Assembly (NCBI RefSeq): GCF_949628215.1
Contig: NC_134277.1
Span: 86,851,963-86,915,962, forward strand
From: Phalacrocorax aristotelis
Lineage: Eukaryota; Chordata; Aves; Suliformes; Phalacrocoracidae
Length of the DNA: 64,000 nt
Direction of reading: 5' to 3'
Part shown: positions 24,601 to 36,197 of the stretch, piece by piece
Layout: the number at the start of each line of letters is the position of its first letter
How positions within the stretch are numbered: position 1 is the first letter of the stretch
The notes under the pieces: model-generated
What the model was told of the DNA's origin: nothing
What the model saw: the letters and a program-made list of their open reading frames with translations, nothing else
Databases searched by the model: none
Program-made: the position numbers and the translations under genes

Positions 24601-27541
24601 GTGAGAAGGCATTTCTCATCTGTAAATACCATTCCATCTGGATCCTCCTACATCACATCATGGGGCATTATGAGGAGGCTTTGTTGTATGACCTTGATCA
24701 GAATTCCTGCTGATACTTTTCAGGGTTTGCATGTAAGTGTTACTTTACGTACCAGCAATTCCTCTTACCTACATAAATGATAGCTTATGTGTTTTAGCAA
24801 TCTTTCCGTCTTCAGATCTTATTCTTTCAGTGTTCTGTTAAATGATGTTTATTTGAATTATATAAACCTGCCTGTTCTTTGGTAATTTTTTGCACAAGTG
24901 CTGTTCAGGGATATGTACTTCTGTAGTGAATCCTGCAGGACGTAAAATACACAAACTCCTAGGCCATGACCACGTTGCTGGTTTGAAGCAAGATATCTGG
25001 GGGTAGTTACACTTAGCATCTTAAAGTCCAAAGATTGAATTTTGAAAACAGGTTAGTGAATTCCTTCACTGAAGTTCTGGTTGATACAAAAGGTTTGAGG
25101 GCCTGAGATGTACCCTTGTGCAAAAACCAGGAAGGAAATAAACCTTGAGTAGAAATCTACTTGTTTTGCCATTAGCCTTTTGCTTGTTTATGTCTGGCCC
25201 TTAAAGATGGGGGTGGGGAGGGAAGAATGAGAGGTGGAAGGCTCAACATTTTCTTGCAACTCGTTGTCTGAGATTCTTAGTCCTTAAGTAAAGAATGCCT
25301 TAATTTATTCTTTAAGTAGTATGCAAATGAAAAGTGATATTTTGAACAGTTTCCAGTCCAGCTTCTGAGTGTTTTTAAATATTAAAATTAATGACTTGCT
25401 TTTGAAAGCACTGAAGTTAGGTTTCTTCTCCTTTTTTGGGGACAATCGAATCCTAAAAGTGAGGGAGAGGTGTCTTCTGATGACTGGAACAACTGAGAAA
25501 TGTGCATGTTTGATTGGGGAACATTTCACTTGGGGAGGAGAAGCTGTTCTTAGAAATGGCAGGTCATCAAAATATGGAAGCACGACAGGCAGGGTGTGTG
25601 CTTGAATTGCATTGTAGCTACTATCAGGAAAAACATGCATGCAATTTGCATTAATTAGAGAGATATCCACCAGAACAATGCAAATGCCTTCTAGAAGTGA
25701 CATGCAATAAATGCAAGTGAATGTCTTAATCTTCATAAAACTATATTTTTACAATCCAGTTAATTCCCTGTTTTCTCTAGGTACAGTTCATTAAAAGAAT
25801 TTAAGTTAACTAGGCTTTTGAAGTTTTGTGACATATTAACAAATGCTCTTGCTGGACTTAGCATTAGGCAATATTTGATGTCTATGTGAACAGCTATACA
25901 CAATAGCTAGTGTATTTGTTATAGGGCTTCAGAGACTGCAATTGAGGGATTGGAAAGCATTAAAAGAACAAACGTCAGGGTGTGATTTCCCAGTTTGAGA
26001 AGACCAGTGCTCATGATTTCAGCCTACATAAACAGCCACTTGTAGAAGAAATGGGAGGCTTTGAACATATCCAGGGCCATCTGTATAGGTGGAGTTGGGA
26101 ACTGATAACCAATGTAAGATGAACACCTCGTGTAGCAATATATATGGAATTCCATGCTGAAAACACAGCAGAGTACAAAAGTAGTCTGTAGTCTGTTTTG
26201 TAAAACAAACACAGCTTTTTGCTAGATTAAATAGAAGGTAAATAATTGGCAGAGTATTGGTTGTATTTTTTTCTATGTTAAAAATGCATTATCAGTTGTG
26301 CTCTAATTACTGAAATGAGTTTTTAGGATTATAATGTTGTTATCTAGTGTGAAACTGATTCAATCACAAATCATTGCTTTTTGTATGTCTAACTTGGGGG
26401 AAATTTCTCCTGATTTGAGAACATGTAGGAAAGGCTAATCCTGTGATGATATTTTACTTTTGGGAAAGTGGAGACAATGTTAGGGAATAACAGAGGTAAA
26501 ATAACATAAAACAGATGTAAAAATTAATCTGCTGCTGCATTTTTCAGGCATTTCTGTATAAAGAACAAGATTTGAATGTTTGTCTTTTACATGGAAAAAC
26601 ATTTCCAGTGCATTCAGCATTTATGAAGGCATGCTAGTAATGACGAGTTTACCAAATAGTTGAAAATTCCTTCAGGAATTTGGAAAGGTATTTACATAAG
26701 GGTATGAAGTATATTATGCAAGTCCTATTCCCTCTGCAGAAGCTTGTGGATAAATCACTTGTGCATACTTTATAGAATTACTAGATTTTTTTCATAATCA
26801 CTGGGGAAATAAAGATTGAATTTACCACCAATGAAACATAATTCTAAATTTCTTTTGAAAATGGAATATTAAATCTTGTAATCTGCAAGCACAATAATAC
26901 CAGTAACTATTCCAGAAGGCTATTTTGTTTATAATGTAATGAGGTGTATTACATATGGGAATTCAATTTATTGAGGGGAGCAGGCATACTGTTTGAAGAA
27001 TGGTATAATAGCTATAGGTAAGTGCGTTTGTAAACACTTGTGTACCTTGTGCCTTGATATACTTCTCATTGTATTAAGGGGTAATGTATGAAACGCTAGC
27101 TTCCTCTAGCAGCATCTATCTTAGAGAATGCTTACGATATCTTCCATGCATAAGATAGATGAGTCAGAATCCGTCTTGATGGTCATTTGTGACTAGACTG
27201 AAAAGCTGGGACTGAGGACTTAGGGTGTTGAAGATAACTTGCAGAATGACGGAGCTGAACATATAAACCACTTTTTTTTCCCCTACCTTTTTTCAACAAA
27301 TAAATAATACTGTACAAAAGACTGATAGAAATTTTGTGCTAATTCTGAAAATAGAACACAGGAACTCAACTGTAAAATCATAATGGGTCGCTTTTAAAAC
27401 TTTCATTTGAATGCCTTAAACGTAAACCTCAAGTATGGAAGAATGTAATAGCCTTTACTTTTAAAAATAAATTTTAGGATTTTTCTTTGTCTTCAAAATA
27501 GATTGTGAATTATTCATTGCCCACTTTGTGTTTTGTAACAG
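21696..27541. other. Presumed intron 1, part 4
   Basis: AT-rich unique sequence up to the acceptor TTTTGTAACAG at 27541. No exon or repeat is recognised. A short TA/CA microsatellite-like stretch lies near 24390-24410. Confidence 0.5.
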
Positions 27542-27676
27542 CAAAAGCTCAAGGAAGAGAGGGAGGCTAAACGTGCTCGGCTGGATGGCAGGCATGATTA
27601 CTTACTGGATACTGTTGCCTCTTGTGTGAATCTGGACAAAGCAGAAGTAGAAGATGCTATTCTTGATGGTAACCAG
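27542..27676 (+). CDS. DNAH5: DNAH5 exon (residues 1-45 of the visible protein)
   Basis: The acceptor TTTTGTAACAG and the donor CAG|GTAATC bound 45 codons in phase 0 at both ends. The start is charged and Lys/Arg/Glu-rich ([18 protein letters not shown]), followed by the conserved [11 protein letters not shown]. As I recall, this corresponds to residues about 20-64 of human DNAH5, so only about 20 residues should precede it. The upstream exon holding the start codon is not proven in this window; the phase requirement (0) is the main constraint on candidates. Confidence 0.93.
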
Positions 27677-28405
27677 GTAATCTGATAAATTTGACAGTGA
27701 AGCTCATATGGTGCCTTAGAGCTGGTATTACCATCAAATACTTAGTGAGATAGTTGTCAGACCGTGTCTGAAATTACTCAAGTCTTCTCATCCAAAAAAT
27801 ATTTCTCAGCATATTGCAATTAAGTGAACAAAAGTGTTCTTAGCTTCAGGACCTATTATAGCAAAATTGATTTTGAAATTGATTAGAATTTCTGCTTTCC
27901 AGTGGTTATAGATAGTACAGTAAAACCCATGACACTATTTCATACTGGATCTGCTGCATGAACTATCTTGATTCTTGAATATATAGTGCATATAGATTCA
28001 AGAGTCCTGTCCATGGCAGGCTGCATATTATTTTTGTTTCCATTAGGCTGCCGCTGGTATTTGTGGTCTAGTTTAGGAAATTAAATTGGGTGGAAAATAC
28101 TTGACAAAATAGAGTGACTAAGTGATCTGACTGACTACACGAGGGTAAGCAGTTAGAAATATGTATACTGAGGAAACAGTGCATCAAAGTTGATGGTAAG
28201 TATTATATGCAATGGAGATAAATTCTGTGATTTGAAAAGAAATTGTTGTTTTTTTAAAAGCTAGGTAGAGAGCAAGTAGATCTTGTTTTACTCCCTGACA
28301 CTAAAGTAAACATGGTTGTGTGATTTTCTATTTGGTTTTTTTTTGTTATACCTTGCATTCTCTTTCCATCTGTGTACCTTCAATTTATACATTCCTGTTT
28401 CAGTG
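27677..28405. other. Intron after the first identified exon, left part
   Basis: AT-rich intron sequence with no recognised feature. Confidence 0.5.
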
Positions 28406-28816
28406 CTAATATTGTTGAGAAACTGAAAAAAGTCCAGTGGAAGACTACAAAGATAGTGATGGACATAACATCTAAAGTATTAGAAGAGGGAGAATAAGAG
28501 ATTGAGGGACAGACCAATAGCCTGCAGTTGCTTGAAGGGTAGTTACAAAGATGAGAGCTGAACTCTTCTTAGTGGTTGCAGATGATATAATGAAGGCAAT
28601 AGCCACAACTTGCAGACTGGACATTAAGAGACCCTTCTTTACCAGGAGGCTAATGCAGCATGGGAATAGTTTAATCAAATGAGCTGTGTAATTGCTATCC
28701 CTGAGGTTTTTGAGACTCAGCCTTGGCAAAGCTCTGGATGATCTGACTGTTGTTGATGGTACAGGAGGCTGGCCTTGATCTCCCAGAAATCCGTTCCATG
28801 TTTCTGTGATTCCAGG
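28406..28816 (+). repeat. CR1 LINE, 3' end, old
   Basis: CR1 layout is visible: AGTCCAGTGGAAGACTACAA near 28430, AGACCCTTCTTTACCAGGAGG near 28630, TGAGACTCAGCCTTGGCAAAG near 28709, and the tail GGCCTTGATCTCCCAGAAAT with TTTCTGTGATTCCA at the end. It has many substitutions and is an older subfamily than the copy at 5690. Confidence 0.82.
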
Positions 28817-29921
28817 TGAAAATAAGCTGTGCAGAACACTGTCACATAAGTTAAAAAGCAGAACTTGTATCAGCCTGTGTGCATTTCATCTCTAAATGGG
28901 TTTCCTGGCAAACTATATCAACTGAGAATAATTGTCAGATGAAGAAAATATTGGCAGCTGTTATACTTGGAGAGAGAAAAGTAATAGTTGTTTTGACCTC
29001 ATCTTGGAGGACTCCGCCAAGATGTTCTGGAATTGCAGTTTATGTGATCTTGGTGTAACTGAGGCCCATTATTAATGGAAGAGGGATAAATGCTGCTTTC
29101 TTCCTGCTGGTGGTGAACTCTTAGCCTTTTTTATGTACTAGGAAACACAAATGGTACCAGCAAATGTTTCTGAAGAATAACTTCTGGAAGTAGAAGCCTT
29201 TTCTGCTGGAAGATTGTTATGTAGTTAGGGACTATGTGAAACAATGATTCACAGATCTAGAAAAATAATGGATTAGGCTAGACTTTCAAGTGCTGAAACA
29301 CTGATCAGCATACCAGAATAGAGCAGCTTTCTTCCTAGGCCTGTATGGCCTATACATGAGATTCCTGGACTGCACTACCAATACATGGTTCAAGGATGCT
29401 CGGTGGCAGCTGTAAATTAATGGAGAACTGTGAAATTGTCCTAATGCTTAAAATATAAATAAAGGCTTCTTCTATTCCTATGGTGTGGAACTAACTGTAG
29501 CTGTGTGTTTTCTGCTCTCAGCTAGTTAGCTGAATGGCAGTAAGAATAAGATGAGTGAGGGACTTCAATGAGGTGCTGCTGCACCTTAGTAAATGAAGAA
29601 ATGTCCCCTGCCCTCAGTTTGAGAGATGACATATAGCATGTACAGTAAGTGGTTTCAGTAAACTGAAGCATGGGCTGGCAATATTCATTTGTATTCAGCG
29701 TGGAAAATTTTAAATGATTCAGTTAAGTAGGTGTATGCTGCTAAAAGAACAAGGCAACTTAGGCATTTTTTGGGGGTAGTAACTGGGCCTGGTATAATTT
29801 TATTATTGAACAATGATAATGTGATGAGTATTTGTCAGCCCTGTATGTTAAAAATCTGAGCAAGTTGAACTTTTTATAGTGGGTATGCTATGCATAAATA
29901 CATCAACATTATCTCAAACAG
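28817..29921. other. Intron sequence, nothing recognised
   Basis: Unique intron DNA up to the acceptor TATCTCAAACAG. Confidence 0.5.
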
Positions 29922-30006
29922 ATAGAGCGCATTGACAAATTCTTGGCCCTTGGAGGTCTGCGTCATCTGATGTTCTACTACCAAGATGTGGAGGCAACAT
30001 ATACAG
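29922..30006 (+). CDS. DNAH5: DNAH5 exon (residues 46-73)
   Basis: 85 bases, phase 0 at the start and phase 1 at the end (donor ACAG|GTAAAG). It codes for [20 protein letters not shown] and then QDVEATYT. This is one of the most conserved pieces of the DNAH5 N-terminus and the best single argument for the gene assignment. The split Glu codon is completed by the next exon, nearly 10 kb away, because the intron between carries a complete provirus and a solo LTR. Confidence 0.95.
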
Positions 30007-30199
30007 GTAAAGCATCTTAGATTTTTCTGCAATATATTACAGTTGTGCTGAGCAAGCCTGCAAGGAAAAAGCAAATAGTAAAGTTCTTATAAACTGGTGC
30101 TTAAGGCAAGTCAAGTTTGGTCATACTATGATATCTGTCCTTACTCATGAAATGATGTTTAATGAAATTATTGAAGCTTATTAGTGTACTTCTGCATAT

Positions 30200-30690
30200 T
30201 GTTAGTATGCAGCAGCAAGGTACTTCCTTGCGAGCCCAGCAAATCTTGCCTGGGGGGGGTTGGAAAATGGTTTTTGATAGTTAAAAGATGACTTTAACAC
30301 AAGGTGAGCAGTGGCAGATGTTCTGCCCCCTCCCCTCCAATCACACCACCAATGTGCTGTAGAAGCACTCCACATCTCTTGGCACATGACCATCCATCCA
30401 GGTGGTCCTGTCACTGGACCAATGGCCCCAGGAGGCCTCCATTATGGGTGGCAGGGCCATTTCCCCAGAAGTCCCTTCTGCTCATATCTTCCCTTCCCCA
30501 GAGCCTTCCAAATTACCATGCTTCTGGGAGAAGCTTCCTTCTCACTTACCCTGGGGGCAGCTCAGGGCCCCTGTGGCAAGGACATCCTCCCTTTCCCATG
30601 GCATCTGTCCCAGTCTCCAGTGCTGCTGCTGTTGGGACTAGCCAGGTCCTGTGTGACCTCTGAGACCCTGTGATGTGTTGGTAGGAGTTC
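30200..30690. other. GC-rich intronic block of unknown origin
   Basis: A roughly 490-base island of higher GC in an AT-rich intron. Two overlapping + strand frames (30304-30663 and 30311-30673, 119-120 codons) stay open, but they are Pro/Ser/Leu-rich and match nothing I know. There are no splice sites of note. It could be an unrecognised LTR or other repeat. It is followed by TA/CA-rich simple sequence at about 30735-30860. Confidence 0.4.
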
Positions 30691-31139
30691 ATCCAAGGTA
30701 AACAAATGGAGTGTACAAGAAGGGCCTCGTAAATATAACTATATGTATCTCTAAATACATGTGTTCATACATTTATAAACATGTATTTGCACACTCATAC
30801 AAGTATGTATTTAACACTTCATGTATTCTCAGTATATGTACATATATATCTAAAAGGTATGAAAAGACTGTTTGATAGAAGTAACTTTAATAATTAAAAA
30901 ACTTAAATGTGCATAGAAAATTAAATGAAAATACAAACTCAACCATTGTTTAGAATTTTGCTGAACAGGTTTTACCATGCCTAAGTTGAAGTGTTGGAAT
31001 TATGTTGGAGAGAGTATGAGGGAAGGGGTAAAGCCTGGGAATCTAATCAGAGTTCCCCTTGCTCACCTCAGACTGATCAGATGACCCTACAGTCTGAATG
31101 TGGTGGCCTTTAGTCTTTGAGATGTGCCACAAGATGCAG

Positions 31140-31290
31140 GCAACGTGGAAAGCTGGAGGGGAAAAAAAACCCAAACAAAAAACCCCCCAGACAGCCCCCC
31201 CCCCCCAACCCAACACAACAAAAACCCCCAAACTCCCAAACTATCAAACATACAAAAAACCAAATTCACATCAACATGTGCATTGAGTGA
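31140..31290. repeat. A/C-rich low-complexity tract
   Basis: Runs of A and C alternate (for example AAAAACCCCCCAGACAG), including a run of about 13 C near 31200. It is simple sequence lying about 150 bases left of provirus 1. Confidence 0.8.
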
Positions 31291-31435
31291 ATAAGCAAAA
31301 GTCCCCAAAAGACCATGCATGTTGGGGTGGGGGGTAAAAAATAATGAACTGGTGATGAAGGAAGAAAAGGCAGGTGAGTGGGATGAAGTGTTGGAGGCTG
31401 CCTTTGCCCACAGCTGTGAGTGTACAGTTACTGGT

Positions 31436-31440
31436 AATGC
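31436..31440. repeat. Target-site duplication of provirus 1, left copy
   Basis: AATGC here is repeated exactly at 37652-37656 on the other side of the element. A 5-bp duplication is the usual length for ERVL elements. Confidence 0.85.
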
Positions 31441-31833
31441 TGTCATGGCTGAGCTGGCAGCTCAGCCCCACACAGTTGCTTGCTCCCCCACCGGCAGGAT
31501 GGGGGAGAGAATCAGAAGGTTAAAATAAAAATAATAAAAAAAAACAGAAAGGCAATGGAAAGGAGAACAATAAGAGGTATGAAACCCAGGGGAGGGGAAT
31601 GAACCACCAAAACAAACAGCATGTGATGCCACCCCTCCCTGAGCTGCAAACTGCCCCCCTTAATATGCTGGTCATGGTGTCACATGATATGGAATGAACA
31701 CCCCATTGGCCAGTCGGGGTCAGCTGACTTGGCTGTAGCCCTGCCCCTCCCAGCCTCCCACTGCTGTGGCAGAGTGTGGGAAACAGGCACCACAGTGAAG
31801 AGAATTAACCCCTTCTCAGCCAAAACCAGCATG
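31441..31833 (-). repeat. 3' LTR of provirus 1
   Basis: 393 bases, shortened relative to the 485-base 5' LTR. Shared blocks are GCTCAGCCCCACACAG, the CCAAT-box complement CATTGGCCAGTCGGGGTCAG, and CCTTCTCAGCCAAAACCAGC near its right edge. The outermost bases ATG at 31831-31833 replace the ACA of the other LTRs, so the element-side TG is mutated. Losses are seen in the polyadenylation region and next to the right end. Confidence 0.88.
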
Positions 31834-32299
31834 TTCTCCACCCCTTATTCCATACCATTTACACCATGCCCAGGTCCCATATGATCCAATACAACCTTAC
31901 CAACCACCACCCCTCCCCTTTCCATCCTTTAACATAATACACAGACATCATTCTCTTAGTCTATGGACCTTCCCTGTAGAACATCCATTAAATTGTCCAT
32001 TAAAATGTCCACTGAGTTCACCCAGTCCATGACTCTGGGCTCCATCTGTAGTATCAATCTTTTCAGGGTGGGAGAGATGGTGTGTGTGCGCCATTGGGTT
32101 GCTGCTTACTGAGTCAGTCATTGTTCCATCACTGCTGCATTTTGCTTGGTTCACAGATTATCTTCCATGGATTGGGAGGCTTGTATTCTGATATCATTGA
32201 TACAACACAGAGGTGACACAATATTATATAGCAGTTTGCATTGTGCCATTCAGTTCATTGACTGTTTTTGCCCACAATCAAATCCCCTTGAGGCACACA

Positions 32300-32996
32300 T
32301 CAGATTTCTCCATCTTCCCACATCACCCACCAAGTGCACCCAGGTCCTCGAGCAAAAGCAATCCCATGAATGGGTTTGCCTTTGCCGGAGGCAGGAAGAA
32401 CCCAGACTGTTTTGCCCAGCATACTTTTTGTGTGCACTACAGGGACTCTATCCCCTTCCCACTCAATGCTGTGCTCTTTGGCCCAGATGTCTATGAGGCT
32501 ATTTCGGAAATGAGTCCCATTGTCTGACTCAATTTTCTCTGGGGTGCCATGTCGCCACAGGACTTGTTTTTTGAGACCCAGGATAGTGTTCCGGGCAGTG
32601 GCGTGGGGGACAGGATATGTTGCCAGCCAGCCAGTCGTTTCTACCGTTGTAAGCACCATGGTGCTTGCCTTGACAGGTTTGTGGGAGTGTGATATAGTCA
32701 ATTTGCCAGGCTTCCCCGTATGTGTATTTCAGCCATTGTCCCCCATACCACAGAGGCTTTACCCGCTTCGCTTGCTTGATTGCAGAGCATGTGTCGCATT
32801 CGTGGATAACCTGCGCAATAGTGTCCATGGTCAAGTCCACCCCTTGATCACGAGCCCACCTGTATGTTGCATCTCTCCCTTGATGGCCTGAGGTGTCATG
32901 GGCTCACCGAGCTAGAAATAGTTCACCCTTATGTTGCTAGTCAAGATCCACCTCAGCCACTTCAATCTTGGCAGCCTGATCTACCTGCTGGTTGTT
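32300..32996 (-). pseudogene. Integrase of provirus 1 (broken)
   Basis: The order on the minus strand is a zinc-binding HHCC module, then the catalytic core with the first Asp (near 32700, in front of Tyr-Ile-Thr) and the second Asp in an SDNGTHF block near 32520. Damage: stop codons at 32937-32939 (TAG) and 32904-32906 (TGA) replace Trp codons seen in provirus 2, a 1-base insertion near 32660 shifts the frame, and an in-frame loss of 201 bases near 32460 removes the part holding the catalytic Glu. It cannot code for an active integrase. The C-terminal part ends near 32250-32300. Confidence 0.88.
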
Positions 32997-33788
32997 TCAA
33001 TGTTCTTCAGTGGCCTGACTCTTGGGGACGTGAGCATCCACATGCTGTACCTTTACAACCAGGTTCTCTACCCAGGCAGCAATATCTTGCCACAATGTGG
33101 CAGCCCAGATGGGTTTGCCTCTGCGCTGCCAGTTGCTTTGCTTCCATTGCTGTAGCCAGCCCCACAAGGCATTTGCCACCATCCAGGATTCGGTACAGAG
33201 ATAGAGCACTGGCCACTTTTCCCGTTTGCCAATGTCTAAAGCCAGCTGGATGGCCTTTACCTCTGCAAACTGGCTCGATTCACCTTCTTCAGCAGTTTCT
33301 GTTACTTGACATGTAGGACTCCATACAGCAGCCTTCCATCTCCGGTGCTTTCCCACAAGGCGACAGGACCTATCAGTGAACAGGGCATATTGCTTCTCAT
33401 CTTCTGGCAGTTTGTTATAGAGTGGGGCTTCTTCAGCACATGCCACCTCCTCCTCTGGTGATAATCCAAAATCTTTGCATTCTGGCCAGTCCATGATCAC
33501 TTCCAAGATTCCTGGGCGACTGGGGTTCCCTACTTGAGCCCTTTGGGTGATCAGTGCAACCCATTTACTCCACGTAGCATCAGTTGCATGGTGTGTGGAG
33601 GGGACGTTCCCTCTGAACATCCAGCCCAGCACTGGCAGTCGGGGTGCCAGGAGCAGCTGTGCTTCAGTACCAACCACTTCTGAAGCAGCTCGAACCCCTT
33701 CATGTGCTGCCAATATCTCTTTTTCAGTTGGAGTATAGCGGGCTTCTGTATTCTGTATCTGTAGGACCCTCTGTATCCCCGACTCCAA
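32997..33788 (-). pseudogene. RNase H region of provirus 1 (broken)
   Basis: An open frame of 263 codons covering the connection domain and RNase H of pol. The acidic residues lie in FTDRSC (provirus 2 has FTDGSC), in the AEVKAIQLAL helix and in TESW. The last was TDSW in provirus 2, so a catalytic Asp has become Glu here. The frame ends at a TGA (32997-32999) shared with provirus 2. The left end of its sequence identity to provirus 2 becomes perfect from 33496 onwards. Confidence 0.88.
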
Positions 33789-34138
33789 AACCCTAGGGGT
33801 CGACCCCGGGTCTCCCCAGGTGCTTTCTGCCAGAGGCTCCAGGTAGGGCCATTCTCCCCGGCTGCAGTGCAGAGCACAGTCTTTACATCTTGTCCTGCTT
33901 GGACTGGCCCAAGAGCTACTGCATGAACTATCTCCTGTTTAACCTGTTCAAAGGTCAGCTGTTGCTCAGGGCCCCATCTGAAATCATTCTTCTTCCGGGT
34001 CACTTGATAGAGGGGGCTTATGATCAGACTGTAATTTGGAATATGCATTCTCCAAAAACCCACAACGCCCAAGAAAGCTTGTGTTTCCTTTTTGCTAGTT
34101 GGTGGAGACATGGCTGCTATTTTGTTGATCGCATCCAT
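33551..34138 (-). pseudogene. Reverse transcriptase C-terminal part of provirus 1 (frameshifted)
   Basis: The frame covers the thumb and connection region of RT (motifs AFLGVVGFWRMHIPNYS near 34070 and PLGFWSRG near 33800). It leaves the true frame at about 33790, where the next pol block continues in another frame. The same shift is present in provirus 2. The catalytic YVDD codons are at 34302-34313, upstream and in a stretch with further small indels relative to provirus 2. Confidence 0.85.
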
Positions 34139-34409
34139 GGGGATCTGATGACGTCTGTCTTGCCATTTGATTCCTAAGAACTAGATCTCTTGTGCAGGTC
34201 CCTTCACCTTACTTTGTTTTATGGCAAAACCAGCTTTCAGAAGGATTTGGACTATTTTCTTTCTCAAAAACAACTTCTGCTGTATTGCCCCACACGATGA
34301 TGTCATCAACGTATTGAAGGTGTTCTGGAGCTTCTCCCTGTTCCAGTACAGTCTGAATCAGTCCATGGCAAATGGTAGGGCTGTGTTTCCACCCCTGGGG
34401 CAGTCGATT

Positions 34410-35246
34410 TCAGGTGTACTGGACGCCCCTCCATGTGAAAGCAAACTGTGGCCTGCACTCTGCTGCCAGAGGGATTGAGAAGAATGCATTAGCGATATCA
34501 GTTGTGGCATACCACTTGGCTGCCTTGGACTCCAGTTCATATTGAAGTTCTAGCATGTCTGGCATGGCAGCACTCAACGGTGGAGTGACTGCGTTCAGGC
34601 CACGATAGTCTACTGTTAGCCTCCACTCTCCGTTAGACTTCTGGACTGGCCATATGGGACTGTTAAAGGGTGAGTGGGTCTTACTGATGACTCCTTGGCT
34701 CCTCAGTTGGTGAATGAGTTTATGGATGGGGATCAGAGAGTCTTGGTTGGTGCGATATTGCCGCCAATGCACTGTTGTGGTGGCGATTGGCACCTGTTGT
34801 TCTTTAACCCTCAGCAACCCCACCACAGAAGGGTCCTTTGAGAGACCGGGCAAGGTAGACAGCTGTTCAGTTTCCTCCGTCTCCAAGGCAGCTACACCAA
34901 AAGCCCACTTGTAACCTTTTGGGTCCTTGAAATACCCTCTCCTGAGGTAGTCTATGCCAAGGATGCACGGAGCCTCTGGGCCAGTCACAGTGGGGTGCTT
35001 CTGCCACTCATTCCCAGTGAGGCTCACTTCGGCCTCCAATACAGTTAGCTCTTGAGATCCCCCTGTCACTCCAGCAATGCTGATGGGTTCTGCCCCTATA
35101 TAGTTTGATGGCATTAAGGTGCACTGTGCACCAGTGTCCATAAAAGCTTTATACTCCTGTGGGTCAGACATGCCAGGCCATCAGATCTACACAGTCCAGT
35201 AAGCCCGGTTATCCCTTTCCTCCACCTGGCTGGAGGCAGGGCCCCT
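34410..35246 (-). pseudogene. Protease and N-terminal RT of provirus 1
   Basis: The frame is open for about 278 codons after the gag stop, with no start codon of its own, as expected for a readthrough product. It contains the aspartic protease signature DTGAQCTLMPS near 35140, a later ILGIDYL block near 34960, then RT with TVDYRGLNAVT near 34610. It ends in a TGA at 34410-34412, just before the LPQGW block. The same TGA is found in provirus 2. Protease, RT, RNase H and integrase would normally be cut from one Gag-Pro-Pol precursor. Confidence 0.9.
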
Positions 35247-36197
35247 CTAGTCCTGATCATAGTGTTCATCACTCACTTCCCGTAAATGTGAATCAAGAGT
35301 CTCTCTATTAAGCTTAGAAATAAAATCTGTGCTTCTACTGCTCTGTCTGGGGACTTGCTCGCTGGAAACTGGAGCAGCAGCTTTCCTGGAAGAACCTCCC
35401 TGAGTGACTGTTCTTCCTTGCAGTTCATGTACTCGTGCCTGTAGGGTCGAAGTAGGCTTGCCATCCCACCTCATCATGTCCTCTCCGTGGTCACGCAGGT
35501 AGAACCATAGGGTGGCCCGTGGTGTGTATCCCCTTCTTTGAGCCAAAGGACGCTTATTCCTAACAGCTGAGACACTACTCTGTAGGGGTGGGTAGTAGGA
35601 CATATCTTCTTTTTGTTGCTGGACCTCTTGGGATAGTTTCTCCACAGCAGAGATGAGCAAGGAAGAGATATTTGCTTTGTAATCCTGAAGTTTATCAATC
35701 ACCTCTGCCACTGTTGGTGCCTCGTCCTCTCTCCAGGACATTACTGCCAATGAGTTTTCATGCGAAGATGGTGCGCTCCGTACAAACTTCCGCCACATGG
35801 GTTGTGTGCACTCAGCTTCATCTGGATCTTTGGATGACTGTTGATTGTCCAGGTCACCATAAATCACCTCAAGCACAGCTAATTCCCTCAGATACTGGAT
35901 GCCTTTCTCCACAGTTCTCCATTTTCCTGGACGATATGTAACATCTTTAAAGGGATACCTTTCCTTCACTCCAGACAGGAGTCGCCTCCAGAGGCTGAGG
36001 GCTTGTGGTTTTTTCCCAATTGCTTTGTCAACGCCCCCTTCCCCAGAAAGGGATCCCAATTGTTTGGCTTCTTTTCCCTCTAGTTCCAGGCTACTGGCCC
36101 CATTATCCCAGCATCGGAGCAGCCAGGTGACAATGTGCTCACCTGAAGGATGGCTATAATCTTTTCGCATATCTCGCAACTCGCTTAAGGACAGGGA
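35247..36197 (-). pseudogene. Gag, capsid-like part, provirus 1
   Basis: An open frame of 310 codons from an internal Met at 36179, in the same frame as the hydrophilic gag part upstream and as protease downstream. It starts after a TGA (36198-36200) and ends with a TAG (35247-35249). It contains a Trp/Cys-rich block with WLLRCWDNGASSLELEG, a long central region with coiled-coil-like EKLSQEVQQ, and a basic Arg-rich part. No CCHC zinc knuckle is visible. Assignment to Gag is by position. Confidence 0.75.

Noticed and set aside
33547-33738. A 63-codon + strand frame found identically at 33547-33738 and 58028-58219
   Set aside because: It is the reverse-strand shadow of pol inside the identical tract and has no independent support.
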